From Bacillota bacterium (GTDB lineage Bacteria; Bacillota; Clostridia; UBA1381), in contig JAJQAT010000120.1 in the NCBI GenBank assembly GCA_021203665.1, positions 1-14,541 of the forward strand: 14,541 bases of DNA. Reading direction: 5' to 3'. The stretch's first letter is position 1. Each line of letters starts with the position of its first letter. Positions 1 to 6,938 of this stretch are shown in pieces. The translations under genes and the position numbers were made by a program. Below the pieces are notes generated by a model that worked only from the letters and a program-made list of their open reading frames with translations, was not told where the DNA came from and ran no database searches.

Positions 1-5
1 TTTTA

Positions 6-14
6 TGATATAAT
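6..14 (+). promoter_or_regulatory. possible extended -10 promoter element, -35 outside window
   Basis: TATAAT lies at 9-14, preceded by TG plus one base at 6-8, the extended -10 pattern. A matching -35 box would fall left of position 1 and cannot be inspected. Transcription would start near position 21 and could serve the phage late operon, whose first gene begins at 97. AT-rich sequence gives such matches by chance, so this is tentative. Confidence 0.35.
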
Positions 15-15
15 A

Positions 16-77
16 AAAGTGTCTTAAAGGTAAACCGGATTTCCGGAATATATTTTTTAAAAGCAAAGTATCTTAAA
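16..77. repeat. 13-bp near-perfect direct repeat in the leader of the first gene
   Basis: AAAGTGTCTTAAA at 16-28 and AAAGTATCTTAAA at 65-77 differ at one base and start 49 bases apart. The first copy overlaps the expected transcription start of the partial promoter; the second is part of a small hairpin (TATCTT at 69-74 with AAGATA at 78-83). The stretch between them holds a short CCGG-ATTT-CCGG palindrome (36-47). The pair could be a regulator binding site. This is inference from position only. Confidence 0.35.
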
Positions 78-96
78 AAGATAGAAAGGAGTGCTT

Positions 97-297
97 ATGA
101 TTTACTCAAATGATGACCCTATGGCTATTCTGGCTATGGAATTGGAGCGCACGGATAATTACGGCGATTGTGATGAATCCGACAATCCGAAATGTCCGGT
201 ATGCGGCGCGTTCGAGCCGGAATATTACTATATGGACGAGGATGAGGAATGCGTCGGCTGCAGCGAGTGTGTGTATAAAACGGACGTACTGTTTTAA
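97..297 (+). CDS. small zinc-ribbon protein, unknown function
   Basis: This 66-residue protein has an acidic N-terminal half and a C-terminal cysteine cluster: CPVC at residues 33-36 and CVGCSEC at 52-58. That spacing is typical of a treble-clef or zinc-ribbon knuckle, so it probably binds one zinc ion; Cys25 is extra. I chose ATG 97 because AAGGAG at 86-91 sits 5 bases upstream; a GTG at 91 would lie inside that ribosome binding site. It is the first gene of the late operon, just ahead of the terminase genes. Small cysteine-rich proteins are common at this place in Firmicute phages, usually without known function. A DNA-binding role linked to packaging is possible because the TerS-like gene downstream lacks its own DNA-binding part, but nothing here proves it. 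Confidence 0.6.
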   Translation: MIYSNDDPMAILAMELERTDNYGDCDESDNPKCPVCGAFEPEYYYMDEDEECVGCSECVYKTDVLF

Positions 298-310
298 GTG
301 AGGTGATGTG

Positions 311-370
311 ATGAGGAACAAGGTTTTTCATAATTATTCATTCTCCGCGCAAAAAGAGGGGAATGATTGA
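311..370 (+). CDS. possible 19-residue ORF between the zinc-ribbon and TerS-like genes
   Basis: ATG 311 opens a 19-codon frame with AGGTG a few bases upstream, ending in TGA at 368-370 and overlapping the next start by 8 bases. The overlap is of the kind that supports translational coupling to the downstream TerS-like gene, whose own ribosome binding site is badly spaced. The peptide has no recognisable motif. It may be a coupling leader peptide or a chance frame. Confidence 0.25.
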   Translation: MRNKVFHNYSFSAQKEGND

Positions 371-590
371 CTTGTCGGTTGCGAGCGAGGAGGAAATTCT
401 TGAATTTTGGAGCGATGTTATGCGGTGCCGAGGGTATCACGCGGAAAATACGAAATTGTCGGATTCGGTAAAGGCGGCGGAGAATTTGGCTAAATATTAC
501 GGAATGTTCGGCGATAAAAAGGAAAGCGCGTGCGGCGATGTGATAATTATTGACAATATTGCCGAGGCGGAAAGCGATGCGAAGTCTTGA
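363..590 (+). CDS. short TerS-like protein (C-terminal part of phage terminase small subunit)
   Basis: The 75-residue product resembles the C-terminal region of Terminase_2-type small subunits. Residues about 8-20 (SEEEILEFWSDVM) match the 'evL.FWt.vmr' segment, residues about 37-50 (KAAENLAKYYGMF) match the 'vKAsElLgKryGMF' helix, and an acidic tail with VIIIDNI follows. The usual N-terminal helix-turn-helix of about 80-100 residues, which recognises viral DNA, is missing, and an in-frame TGA at 312-314 rules out a longer ORF. The start is uncertain: AGAGGGG (355-361) is one base from ATG 363, so TTG 372 is an alternative. The gene overlaps TerL by 14 bases, the normal TerS-TerL arrangement. 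It could be a truncated TerS, a naturally minimal one, or an unrelated small protein; position and motifs favour TerS. Confidence 0.55.
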   Translation: MIDLSVASEEEILEFWSDVMRCRGYHAENTKLSDSVKAAENLAKYYGMFGDKKESACGDVIIIDNIAEAESDAKS

Positions 591-1824
591 CGCTCTTATC
601 GCGCCGGCGTTTTACAGGGTGCACCGCGAGATTGACAACTACACGCATTTTTGGCTTTGCGGCGGACGAGGCTCGGCAAAGTCAAGCTTTGTAAGTATTG
701 AGATAATACTGGGCATGATGAAAAATCCCGACGCCAACGCCGTCGCGCTGCGTAAGGTCGGAGCGTACCTAAGGGACAGCGTTTTTGCGCAGCTCGAATG
801 GGCGGTGCAAAAGCTCGGAGTGGCGGATATGTGGGAAATAAAGCCGAGCGTCCCCGAGATGATTTATAAAAAGACCGGACAGAAAATATTGTTCCGCGGC
901 GCCGATAAGGTGCAAAAGCTTAAATCCACAAAGGTGACGAACGGGTATATCCGCTATATCTGGTACGAGGAATTGGACGAGTTTTACGGGATGAAGGAAA
1001 TCCGTTCGATAAACCAATCCATGATGCGCGGCGGCGAAAAATTTACGGTGTTCTATTCCTATAATCCTCCCGCCAACCGGCGAAGCTGGGTCAACCGCGA
1101 GGCGGTAAGCGAGAGAGAGGATATGCTCATTCACAAAAGCACATATCTTGACGTGCCGCGCGAATGGCTCGGAGAACAATTTTTTTTGGAGGCGGAGTAT
1201 CTTAAAAAGCTGCATATTGACCGCTACAGACACGAGTATTTGGGCGAGGTCACCGGTACCGGCGGCGAGATTTTCGATAATCTTGAAATACGCTCGATAA
1301 CCCGTGAGGAAATTGACGGGTTTGACAATATTAAATGCGGCGTGGATTTCGGATTTGCCGCGGACCCCTTTGTGTATGTAATATGTTTTTTCCATAATAA
1401 CAGGTTGTATATTTTTGATGAGATTTACGCGAGGGGACTGACAAACAATGCCGCAGCGGAGAGGATTATGAAAAAGGGCTATGCCGATAAAATGATTGTC
1501 TGCGACAGTGCAGAGCCGAAGAGCATAAATGATTTGCGTTATTTCGGACTGCGGGCGCGCGGCGCTAAAAAGGGTCCCGACAGTATCGAATACGGTATAA
1601 AATTTTTGCAGGGACTTGAAAAAATTGTGATTGACTGCGCACGCTGTCCCAATGCGGCGCGGGAATTTTCGGAATACGAGCTGGAGCGGGATATTGACGG
1701 TGAATTTCGCTCCGTGTATCCGGATAAAAACAATCACAGTATAGATGCCGTGCGCTACGCGCTGGAGGACGAAATAAGCAGAAAAAAGGCGAGGATTATA
1801 AACAGGAGGGATTTAAATCTATGA
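577..1824 (+). CDS. terL: phage terminase large subunit (PBSX-type TerL)
   Basis: TerL is the ATP-driven motor that translocates DNA into the prohead through the portal and the nuclease that cuts the concatemer. The 415-residue product shows the full motif set. Walker A is GGRGSAKSS at residues 29-37. Walker B is IRYIWYEELDEF at about 125-136, with catalytic Glu131 or Glu132. The coupling motif is SYNPP at 161-165. The RNase H-like nuclease acids are Asp257 (GVDFGF), Asp310 (VCDSAEP) and Asp390 (HSIDAVRYAL). ATG 577 was preferred to the upstream ATG 550 because GAGGCGG at 564-570 is well spaced and the N-terminus then matches the family (LIAPAFYxVHR). The gene overlaps the TerS-like gene by 14 bases and the portal by ATGA. 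A run of eight T at 1180-1187 is read in frame as Phe-Phe-Leu and does not break the gene. Confidence 0.95.
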   Translation: MRSLDALIAPAFYRVHREIDNYTHFWLCGGRGSAKSSFVSIEIILGMMKNPDANAVALRKVGAYLRDSVFAQLEWAVQKLGVADMWEIKPSVPEMIYKKTGQKILFRGADKVQKLKSTKVTNGYIRYIWYEELDEFYGMKEIRSINQSMMRGGEKFTVFYSYNPPANRRSWVNREAVSEREDMLIHKSTYLDVPREWLGEQFFLEAEYLKKLHIDRYRHEYLGEVTGTGGEIFDNLEIRSITREEIDGFDNIKCGVDFGFAADPFVYVICFFHNNRLYIFDEIYARGLTNNAAAERIMKKGYADKMIVCDSAEPKSINDLRYFGLRARGAKKGPDSIEYGIKFLQGLEKIVIDCARCPNAAREFSEYELERDIDGEFRSVYPDKNNHSIDAVRYALEDEISRKKARIINRRDLNL

Positions 1825-3134
1825 TAATTGACGAGGAAATTGTAAAAGACGGAATGACGGACGTGATACTCGCAAAGCTCATCGCGCGGCATTCCTTAGA
1901 GCAGGCGCGGTTTGAAAGGCTGTATAACTATTATATGGGAAATCATGCCATATGCTCCCGCCGCCGCTCAAGCGAAAGCGTTGCCAACAACAAAATAGTA
2001 TGCAATCACGCAAAGTATATTGTGGATATTGCGAAAAGCTATCTTGTGGGCAATCCGGTGTCTTATACCTGCTCCGACGGGTACGACATCGAGGCGGTTA
2101 AAAACAGCTTTTGCGTTCAGGATATGCCGAGCATCGACGCGGAGCTTGAAAAGCTGATGAGCATATACGGCAGGGCTTACGAGCTTGTTTATGCCGACGA
2201 GGAATCGCTGCCCAGGAGCGCGGCACTGCCCACGGAAAACACATTTATTGTGTACGGCGCGGGCGTCGGAGAAATTCCGCTTTACGGCATACATTATTAC
2301 AAAAAGCGCGATATTGACGGCTGTGTTACCGGCGTCTGCTGCATTGTGTGCGACGACAGTACGATTTACACATACGAAAACGACGCCGACAGCTTTTTGC
2401 ATATGAGGCTTGCCGACAAGCGTCCTCATTATTTCGGAAAGCTACCGATGGTGGAATACCGCAACAACGAGGAGCGGCAGGGCGATTTTGAACAGCTTAT
2501 ACCGCTGATTGACGCCTACAACATTTTGGAATCGGACAGAGTAAACGACAAGGAGCAATTTGTTGACGCGTTTCTGTTTTTGACGGGAATCGATCTTGAC
2601 AGCGAGCAGGCGAAAAAGCTCCGCGAGGAACGTATACTTATGGGCTATGACGGAGCCGAGGCTCAGTATCTTGCCAAGGTTATGTCCGAAAGCGACGTGG
2701 AGGTTTTAAAGGACAGCCTTAAAACGGATATTCATCATTTCTCGATGATACCCGACCTGTCCGATCAGACCTTCGGAACAAATCTTTCGGGTGTGGCGAT
2801 AAAATATAAGCTTATGGGCTTTGAACAGCACGTCAGAAACAAGGAACGCTATTTCACAAAATCCCTGAAAAAGCGTTTTGAGCTTTACACCAATTTCCTG
2901 TCGCTGAAGGGCGCTATGGAATATGTGCCTATTCATAGGATTGACGTTGTGTTTACAAGAAATCTGCCCGTGAACGAATTGGAGGTATCTCAAATGGTGA
3001 GAAATCTCGCGGGTATCGCCACCAGTGAAACACTGCTTTCCCAGCTGTCCTTTGTGGGCGATGCCAAGGAGGAGGCTCAGCTTGCCGCAAAGGAGCGTAT
3101 GCTTGATGAAAAGATGAGAGTCAATGAGGAATAA
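1821..3134 (+). CDS. phage portal protein (SPP1 gp6-like)
   Basis: The 437-residue product fits the SPP1 gp6-type portal family: dodecameric ring at one capsid vertex, docking site for TerL during packaging and for the neck proteins afterwards. Visible family features are the N-terminal segment around residues 20-80 (RHSLEQARFERLYNYYMGNH, then a basic patch and an 'AKYIVDIAKSYLVGNPVSY' stretch), the central 'PMVEYRNNEERQGDFEQLIPLIDAYN' region, and the 'TNLSGVAIKYKLMGFE' helix before the C-terminal part. It starts at ATG 1821, inside the TerL stop (ATGA), with AGGAGGG at 1804-1810. Length is somewhat below the roughly 500 residues of SPP1 gp6. The usual downstream minor head protein (SPP1 gp7/Mu F type) is absent; only 53 bases separate this gene from the scaffold. 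Confidence 0.92.
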   Translation: MIIDEEIVKDGMTDVILAKLIARHSLEQARFERLYNYYMGNHAICSRRRSSESVANNKIVCNHAKYIVDIAKSYLVGNPVSYTCSDGYDIEAVKNSFCVQDMPSIDAELEKLMSIYGRAYELVYADEESLPRSAALPTENTFIVYGAGVGEIPLYGIHYYKKRDIDGCVTGVCCIVCDDSTIYTYENDADSFLHMRLADKRPHYFGKLPMVEYRNNEERQGDFEQLIPLIDAYNILESDRVNDKEQFVDAFLFLTGIDLDSEQAKKLREERILMGYDGAEAQYLAKVMSESDVEVLKDSLKTDIHHFSMIPDLSDQTFGTNLSGVAIKYKLMGFEQHVRNKERYFTKSLKKRFELYTNFLSLKGAMEYVPIHRIDVVFTRNLPVNELEVSQMVRNLAGIATSETLLSQLSFVGDAKEEAQLAAKERMLDEKMRVNEE

Positions 3135-3187
3135 TCGAGGGGCAAAAAGCATAACAATTTATTTTACCGTACAGAAAGGAAAGAATT

Positions 3188-3721
3188 ATGGACGAGAAAA
3201 AGAAACAGGGGACACAAAAAAATAATATTCCCAAGACGTATGAGGGACACAAAAATGACGAAGGACACAAAAACGGCGAGCTGAAAGCTCTTATCGCCGA
3301 TTATGTCGCCGAGGCGCTGAAAGGCGAAAAGGCGCTGTGGGATAAGGAGCTTAAAGAAAGGATTGCCTCGGAGCGCGAGGACGCCGCAAAAATGGCGTCG
3401 ATGTCCTCCGAGGAAAGAGCCAGGGTTGAAATGGAAAGAAGACAAAAGGACTTTGAAACCGAAAGACAGCAGTATATGAGCGAAAGGGCGGAGTTTGAGG
3501 CGGCAAAGGAGCTTGCCGCGCAGGAGCTGCCGGTAAGCTTTGCCAAAATGGTGGCGGACCCCGACAGGGAGGTAACGGCTGAAAATATCAGCGTGTTCAA
3601 GTCGGAGTATATGAAGGCTATCGAAAACGGACTTTCCAACCGCTTAAAGGGAGCCTTGCCGAGGATTTCCAAAGAAAAAGAACCTATGGGCGATCCGTTT
3701 TTAAACGGTCTGGGAATGTGA
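3188..3721 (+). CDS. phage scaffolding protein (DUF4355-like)
   Basis: The 177-residue, highly charged, helical protein has a long predicted coiled coil rich in Glu, Lys, Arg and Ala at about residues 28-120, with the 'SSEERARVEMERRQKDFETER' type repeat seen in DUF4355 proteins. A 'LPVSFAKMV' segment and a C-terminal 'IENGLSNRLKGALPRISKEK' stretch follow. Scaffolds of this kind nucleate capsid assembly inside the prohead and leave before DNA enters. Position between portal and major capsid protein fits. The N-terminus carries a short repeat (EGHKNDEGHKN), matching a DNA repeat at 3209-3273. ATG 3188 follows GAAAGGA at 3174-3180. No prohead protease is encoded nearby, so exit without cleavage, as in SPP1, is likely. 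Confidence 0.82.
   Translation: MDEKKKQGTQKNNIPKTYEGHKNDEGHKNGELKALIADYVAEALKGEKALWDKELKERIASEREDAAKMASMSSEERARVEMERRQKDFETERQQYMSERAEFEAAKELAAQELPVSFAKMVADPDREVTAENISVFKSEYMKAIENGLSNRLKGALPRISKEKEPMGDPFLNGLGM
3209..3273 (+). repeat. three copies of a GGACACAAAAA unit at the 5' end of the scaffold gene
   Basis: GGGACACAAAAA occurs at 3209-3220 and 3244-3255, and AGGACACAAAAA at 3262-3273. Copies two and three are in the same reading frame (GHKN, spaced 18 bases); copy one is read in another frame as GTQKN. This looks like local slippage-driven expansion in a disordered N-terminal tail rather than a regulatory array. Confidence 0.55.
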
Positions 3722-3748
3722 TTAGTATTTTGAAAGGATTGATTATAA

Positions 3749-4573
3749 ATGGCTGTAAATTACGCGAGCAAATACGCTCAAAAAATTGACGAAAAATTTG
3801 CGAGAGAATCTATGACCTCTCCGGCGGTAAATACGGATTATGACTTTGTGGGTGTAAAAACCGTCAATATATATTCCGTTCCGGCGGCGGAGATGAACGA
3901 TTATTCCGTGACGGGTACAAACCGCTACGGCACTCCGCAGGAAATAGAGAATACCGTTCAGGAGCTTACAATGTCAAAGGACAGGAGCTTTACCTTTACG
4001 ATTGACAGAGGCACATACAACGATACTCAGATGTCCAACGCCGCCGGAGCGGCTCTGCAAAGACAGATTCGCGAAAAGGTTGTTCCGGAAATCGACAAGT
4101 ACCGCTTTGAAAAAATCTGCGAGGGCGCGGGCACTACCGCCTCGGGCACAATTTCCAACACGAACGCCTATGACGCGTTCCTTACGGGCGCGTCGGCTCT
4201 TATTGAAAATAATGTTCCGCTTGCGGGCAGCGCGGCATTTGTTTCGAGCAATTTCTATAAGAATATCAAGGAGGATTCAAGCTTTATAAGAAACGGCGAT
4301 ATGTCGCAGGATATGCTTATAAAGGGACAGGTGGGAACCATCGACGGTATTCCGGTAATAGTTGTGCCGAAATCGTATTTGCCCGATAATGTTGAGTTTA
4401 TCATCACAAATCAGGCGGCGACAACCTCGCCGGTAAAGCTGTCGGAATATAAAATTCACGATAATCCTCCGGGCATAAACGGCTGGCTTGTAGAGGGCAG
4501 AGTATACTATGACGCGTTTGTTTTGGACAATAAAAAGGACGCGATATATGTATTCGTATCCGACGGCGAATAA
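3749..4573 (+). CDS. phage major capsid protein (HK97-fold type)
   Basis: This 274-residue protein follows the scaffold and precedes the head-tail connectors, the standard place of the major capsid protein. Its layout fits HK97-fold coats without a cleaved delta domain. There is a short N-terminal arm (about 1-30), an 'IYSVPAAEMNDY' and 'ELTMSKDRSFTFTIDRG' strand region (about 40-95), a spine helix with ALQRQIREKVVPEIDKYRF (about 108-126), and a C-terminal part with 'GQVGTIDGIPVIVVPKSYLP' (about 193-212), a motif widespread in coat proteins of Firmicute siphophages. ATG 3749 has GAAAGGA at 3732-3738. Codon use looks regular and the frame is intact. Identification is by motif and synteny; a decoration protein is not encoded. 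Confidence 0.85.
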   Translation: MAVNYASKYAQKIDEKFARESMTSPAVNTDYDFVGVKTVNIYSVPAAEMNDYSVTGTNRYGTPQEIENTVQELTMSKDRSFTFTIDRGTYNDTQMSNAAGAALQRQIREKVVPEIDKYRFEKICEGAGTTASGTISNTNAYDAFLTGASALIENNVPLAGSAAFVSSNFYKNIKEDSSFIRNGDMSQDMLIKGQVGTIDGIPVIVVPKSYLPDNVEFIITNQAATTSPVKLSEYKIHDNPPGINGWLVEGRVYYDAFVLDNKKDAIYVFVSDGE

Positions 4574-4598
4574 TAAATAAAGAAAGGCTGTGTGTATC

Positions 4599-4964
4599 GT
4601 GGAGGAGATTAAAACCGAAATCCTTGAAGCATCAAGGCTGCTTTTGAATATTGACGATGAGGACAGCGACGAGCTGCTCTCACTTCTGATTGACGCCGCG
4701 GCGGACGCGGTGATGGCGTATTGCCGAATAGAGGTGCTGCCGCGCCCGCTTGTCAGCCTTATTCCCGCGCTTGTCGCAAGACAGTTTGAGGCAAGAGAGC
4801 GAGGCGGTGTGAAGTCTGTCACCGAGGGAGAAAGACGCGTGGAATACCAAGACGGGGAATATGATTTTTTAAGCGAATACGCCGCGCGCTTAAAGCCGTT
4901 CATGAGCCGAAAAGTAAAGGTGCCGTCTGATTTGGAGAGTGAGAAAAATGATGAATCCGTTTGA
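4599..4964 (+). CDS. head-tail connector protein (gp6/SPP1 gp15-like)
   Basis: The product of about 121 residues is largely helical. It resembles the family forming the ring under the portal (HK97 gp6, SPP1 gp15): an acidic start 'LLNIDDEDSDELLSLLIDAA', then 'AVMAYCRIEVLP', a helix 'LIPALVARQFEARERGG' and the family-typical glycine turn 'SVTEGERRVEY'. I prefer GTG 4599 because the AAAGG at 4583-4587 is then 11 bases away; GTG 4590 in the same frame would leave only 2 bases. It lies 25 bases after the capsid gene and overlaps the next gene by 17 bases. The acidic tail follows a basic patch (MSRKVKV). Confidence 0.8.
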   Translation: MEEIKTEILEASRLLLNIDDEDSDELLSLLIDAAADAVMAYCRIEVLPRPLVSLIPALVARQFEARERGGVKSVTEGERRVEYQDGEYDFLSEYAARLKPFMSRKVKVPSDLESEKNDESV

Positions 4965-5265
4965 GAGATTTTATGATGTTGAAATAGCCGTATACGAGCA
5001 AAGCCCGGGCGGTTATAATCAAAAGGGTGAAATGACTCTTCTGGGCAGCGTTGTGTGCGATGTTCAGCCGTATACCTCCGATACCGAAAGCCGCATATAC
5101 GGCTTAACGGAAAACCGATGCTACAAGCTTTACTGCGATAAGAATGATTTTGTTAAAAACGGCAGACGCGTGGAATTCGGCGGCGCGCAGTATATGATTT
5201 GCCAAACGGAAATATGGAGCTTCGGAATGACCGCCGTAATAAGGAGTATGGAGAATGAAGGTTGA
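4948..5265 (+). CDS. head closure / head-tail joining protein (SPP1 gp16-like)
   Basis: This 105-residue beta-rich protein takes the second place in the connector series, where SPP1-like phages encode the stopper that seals the packaged head. Typical pieces are an N-terminal 'MNPFERFYDVEIAVYE', a 'GSVVCDVQPYT' strand and a C-terminal 'VEFGGAQYMICQTEIWS' stretch close to the head-closure consensus. I chose ATG 4948 from GGAGAG at 4934-4939, 8 bases upstream; ATG 4951 is equally in frame, and GTG 4939 would lie in the ribosome binding site. It overlaps the genes on both sides. Function is by synteny and general resemblance. Confidence 0.7.
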   Translation: MMNPFERFYDVEIAVYEQSPGGYNQKGEMTLLGSVVCDVQPYTSDTESRIYGLTENRCYKLYCDKNDFVKNGRRVEFGGAQYMICQTEIWSFGMTAVIRSMENEG

Positions 5266-5590
5266 AATTACATATGATAACGGACTTAAAAGGGCGGCGC
5301 AAAAAATCGAGGAGAGCCTTGGCGAAATAGTCGCCGCAGGCGCGGAAATCGTGAGCGAGTGCGCGAAGTCCTTGTGCCCCGTTGACACGGGAAGACTCAG
5401 GTCGTCCATAACGGTAAGCTCGTCGGGAAACAGAGCGGAAATTTCCGCGAATACGGATTACGCGTCATATGTTGAATTCGGCACCTCAAGGGCGGCGGCG
5501 CAGCCGTATCTTGTACCGTCGCTTTTGGGCAATACCCAAGCGGTAACGGCGTCAATTTTAGACGCGGCTGTGCGCGCAAAAGGAGAGTGA
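5255..5590 (+). CDS. HK97 gp10-like tail completion protein
   Basis: The 111-residue product carries both signatures of the HK97-gp10 family: 'CPVDTGRLRSSITV' (about residues 46-59) and 'YASYVEFGTSRAAAQPYLVP' (about 71-90). Members sit at the head-tail interface of siphophages and are needed for tail completion or joining. The start is firm: AAGGAG at 5241-5246 lies 8 bases before ATG 5255, and the gene overlaps the end of the closure gene by 11 bases. The order connector, closure, gp10-like, terminator is the standard Firmicute siphophage series. Confidence 0.9.
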   Translation: MKVEITYDNGLKRAAQKIEESLGEIVAAGAEIVSECAKSLCPVDTGRLRSSITVSSSGNRAEISANTDYASYVEFGTSRAAAQPYLVPSLLGNTQAVTASILDAAVRAKGE

Positions 5591-5594
5591 CAAA

Positions 5595-5936
5595 ATGCTT
5601 GATATTAATGTCGAAGCCGAAAAATCCCTGTCGAAGCTGAATTGCAATGTTGTGTATCAATATCCCGAGGTGTTTGCGGAAACGCCGATAATAAGCTATT
5701 ACTGCCTTACGGAATGCGGCGGATTTTACGCGGATAACAGCGAGTGTATTCAGGACGGGCATCTTCAAATTGATGTGTGGTCGGACCTTGCGAGCGAGTG
5801 CGGCGAGCTTTCGATTCTGGTGAACGACGTAATGGAGGAGGACGGCTGGACAAGAGAAATGTCTATGGACGTTCCGAAAAAGGAAGATAAAATTTATCAC
5901 AGAACAATGAGATTTCAGAAGTATTTCACTTTGTAA
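5595..5936 (+). CDS. tail terminator protein (SPP1 gp17-like)
   Basis: This 113-residue protein begins 4 bases after the gp10-like stop, with AGGAGAG just upstream. It fits the fold of tail terminators that cap the tail tube and meet the head. An N-terminal helix and strand ('LNCNVVYQYPEVFAETPIISYY') is followed by the characteristic 'HLQIDVWSD' beta strand (about residues 55-63) seen in DUF3168/gp17-like families, a helix 'ASECGELSILVNDVMEEDGW', and a C-terminal 'DKIYHRTMRFQKYF' strand. It is directly followed by the major tail protein, as expected. Confidence 0.8.
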   Translation: MLDINVEAEKSLSKLNCNVVYQYPEVFAETPIISYYCLTECGGFYADNSECIQDGHLQIDVWSDLASECGELSILVNDVMEEDGWTREMSMDVPKKEDKIYHRTMRFQKYFTL

Positions 5937-5990
5937 AAAAATACGGGAAATCCTACTTTAAGACAAAATAAAAAAACGGAGGAAAATATT

Positions 5991-6587
5991 ATGGCAAACA
6001 AACCCTTGCCTACTATCGGTGTGGACAATTATACCTTTTTTGAGCTGACAAGCGACGGAAGCGGCGGAGCGGAATACGGCGAGGCGTACAGCCTCAGAGG
6101 AACCGTTGAGATTTCGCCCACGGACGCGGGCGGCAGCGAGGTTTTCGACGCGGATAACGGCGCGTATGAAACCTCGAGCTATATTGAAAAAATAGGACAC
6201 GACATAACCAATGCGGATATTCCGCCCGAGGTGGACGCTCTTTGGCGCGGCATCGAACGCAAAAACGGCGTTGTGGAGGTTGGAAACGACACGAAAACCG
6301 TGTATTTCGGCGTGGCGTGGAGAATACTTAAATCCGACGGCTCCTACCGCTATGTGAGATATTATAAGGGCTCATACAGCTTTGCCTCAAACGTAGGAGG
6401 CAAGACAAAGCCGTCGAGCGGCAGTATCGACAAGCAGACCGCCAAGGCGACCTACACGGCGGTACAGCGCGATTACGACAATAATTATTACGCGTATTTC
6501 GACGAAAGCGATTTGCCCGACACCGTGACGAGAGAAGAGCTTGAAGAGCAGTGGTTCTCGGATATGAATTATTATCCGGCGGCGTAA
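5991..6587 (+). CDS. major tail (tube) protein, phi13 family
   Basis: The 198-residue protein matches the phi13-type major tail protein family, which stacks in hexameric rings to form the tail tube. Cues are an N-terminal 'GVDNYTFFEL', a 'LRGTVEISPTDAGGSEVFDADNGAYE' region, a central 'IGHDITNADIPPEVDALWRG' segment and a strand-rich 'YRYVRYYKGSYSFAS' stretch near residues 117-131. No C-terminal Ig-like domain is present. ATG 5991 has ACGGAGGAAA at 5976-5985. The gene stands slightly apart from its neighbours (54 bases before, 81 after), and a very stable hairpin follows its stop, consistent with tube protein being made in large amounts. Confidence 0.85.
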   Translation: MANKPLPTIGVDNYTFFELTSDGSGGAEYGEAYSLRGTVEISPTDAGGSEVFDADNGAYETSSYIEKIGHDITNADIPPEVDALWRGIERKNGVVEVGNDTKTVYFGVAWRILKSDGSYRYVRYYKGSYSFASNVGGKTKPSSGSIDKQTAKATYTAVQRDYDNNYYAYFDESDLPDTVTREELEEQWFSDMNYYPAA

Positions 6588-6606
6588 ATCGGAAATTGTT
6601 AAGGTA

Positions 6607-6635
6607 ATGCGGCGCGCGGAAAAAGCGCGCCGTAT
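6607..6635 (+). other. stable GC-rich hairpin between tail tube and tail chaperone genes
   Basis: CGGCGCGC at 6610-6617 pairs perfectly with GCGCGCCG at 6625-6632; one G-U and two A-U pairs (6607-6609 with 6633-6635) extend it to 11 bp, with a 7-base loop GGAAAAA. No T-run follows, so it is not a classical terminator. A likely role is protecting the 3' end of tube-protein mRNA, or partial attenuation that lowers expression of the downstream tail genes. The structure is directly visible; the role is inferred. Confidence 0.7.
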
Positions 6636-6668
6636 GACCGAAAAATATATTAAGCGGAGGTAAATAAT

Positions 6669-6938
6669 ATGCAGCATACTATAACATTTACAAAGGATAA
6701 CACAAAATATGTTTCAAAGCCCTTTGATTTTGAGGCGATGTGCCTTATAAACGACGCCCATAACGATGACGGCAAAAAAGGACCGCTCAGCATATGCCGC
6801 GGAGCGGTTGACTATCTGTTTGAGGGAACGGACGCCACGCAGGACGTTATAGACGCTCTTGACGCGGGCGAGCGTTCAAAAATGTGTATCACGCTATGGG
6901 GCTTTTATGTTGACGCGCTTGCCTCAAAAAAAGAGTAG
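6669..6938 (+). CDS. tail assembly chaperone, short form (gpG-like)
   Basis: The zero-frame product is 89 residues: a strand-rich start 'ITFTKDNTKYVSKPFDFEAM' followed by helices, ending at TAG 6936-6938. It lies between the tube and tape measure genes, the place of gpG/gpGT tail assembly chaperones, which coat the tape measure during tail assembly and are absent from the virion. GCGGAGG at 6654-6660 supports ATG 6669. The gene ends in a slippery run TCA-AAA-AAA-GAG-TAG, and a large stem follows, so a fraction of ribosomes should shift to the -1 frame and make a 151-residue fusion. Confidence 0.85.
   Translation: MQHTITFTKDNTKYVSKPFDFEAMCLINDAHNDDGKKGPLSICRGAVDYLFEGTDATQDVIDALDAGERSKMCITLWGFYVDALASKKE

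Noticed and set aside
35..57. CCGG palindrome followed by T-rich sequence as a terminator
   Set aside because: The stem is 4-5 bp with a very small loop and the T-run is several bases away; too weak to call.
1180..1187. Run of eight T in terL as a frameshift or pseudogene mark
   Set aside because: The reading frame continues with all downstream nuclease motifs intact, so there is no frameshift.
769..1737. Long minus-strand open frame (322 codons) opposite TerL
   Set aside because: It lies wholly inside terL, which shows all catalytic motifs; the antisense product has no recognisable motif and is a shadow of the terL codon pattern.
4277..4903. Minus-strand frame of 208 codons opposite the capsid and connector genes
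   Set aside because: It crosses a gene boundary of the plus-strand operon, has low-complexity serine-rich content and no ribosome binding site; it is a shadow.
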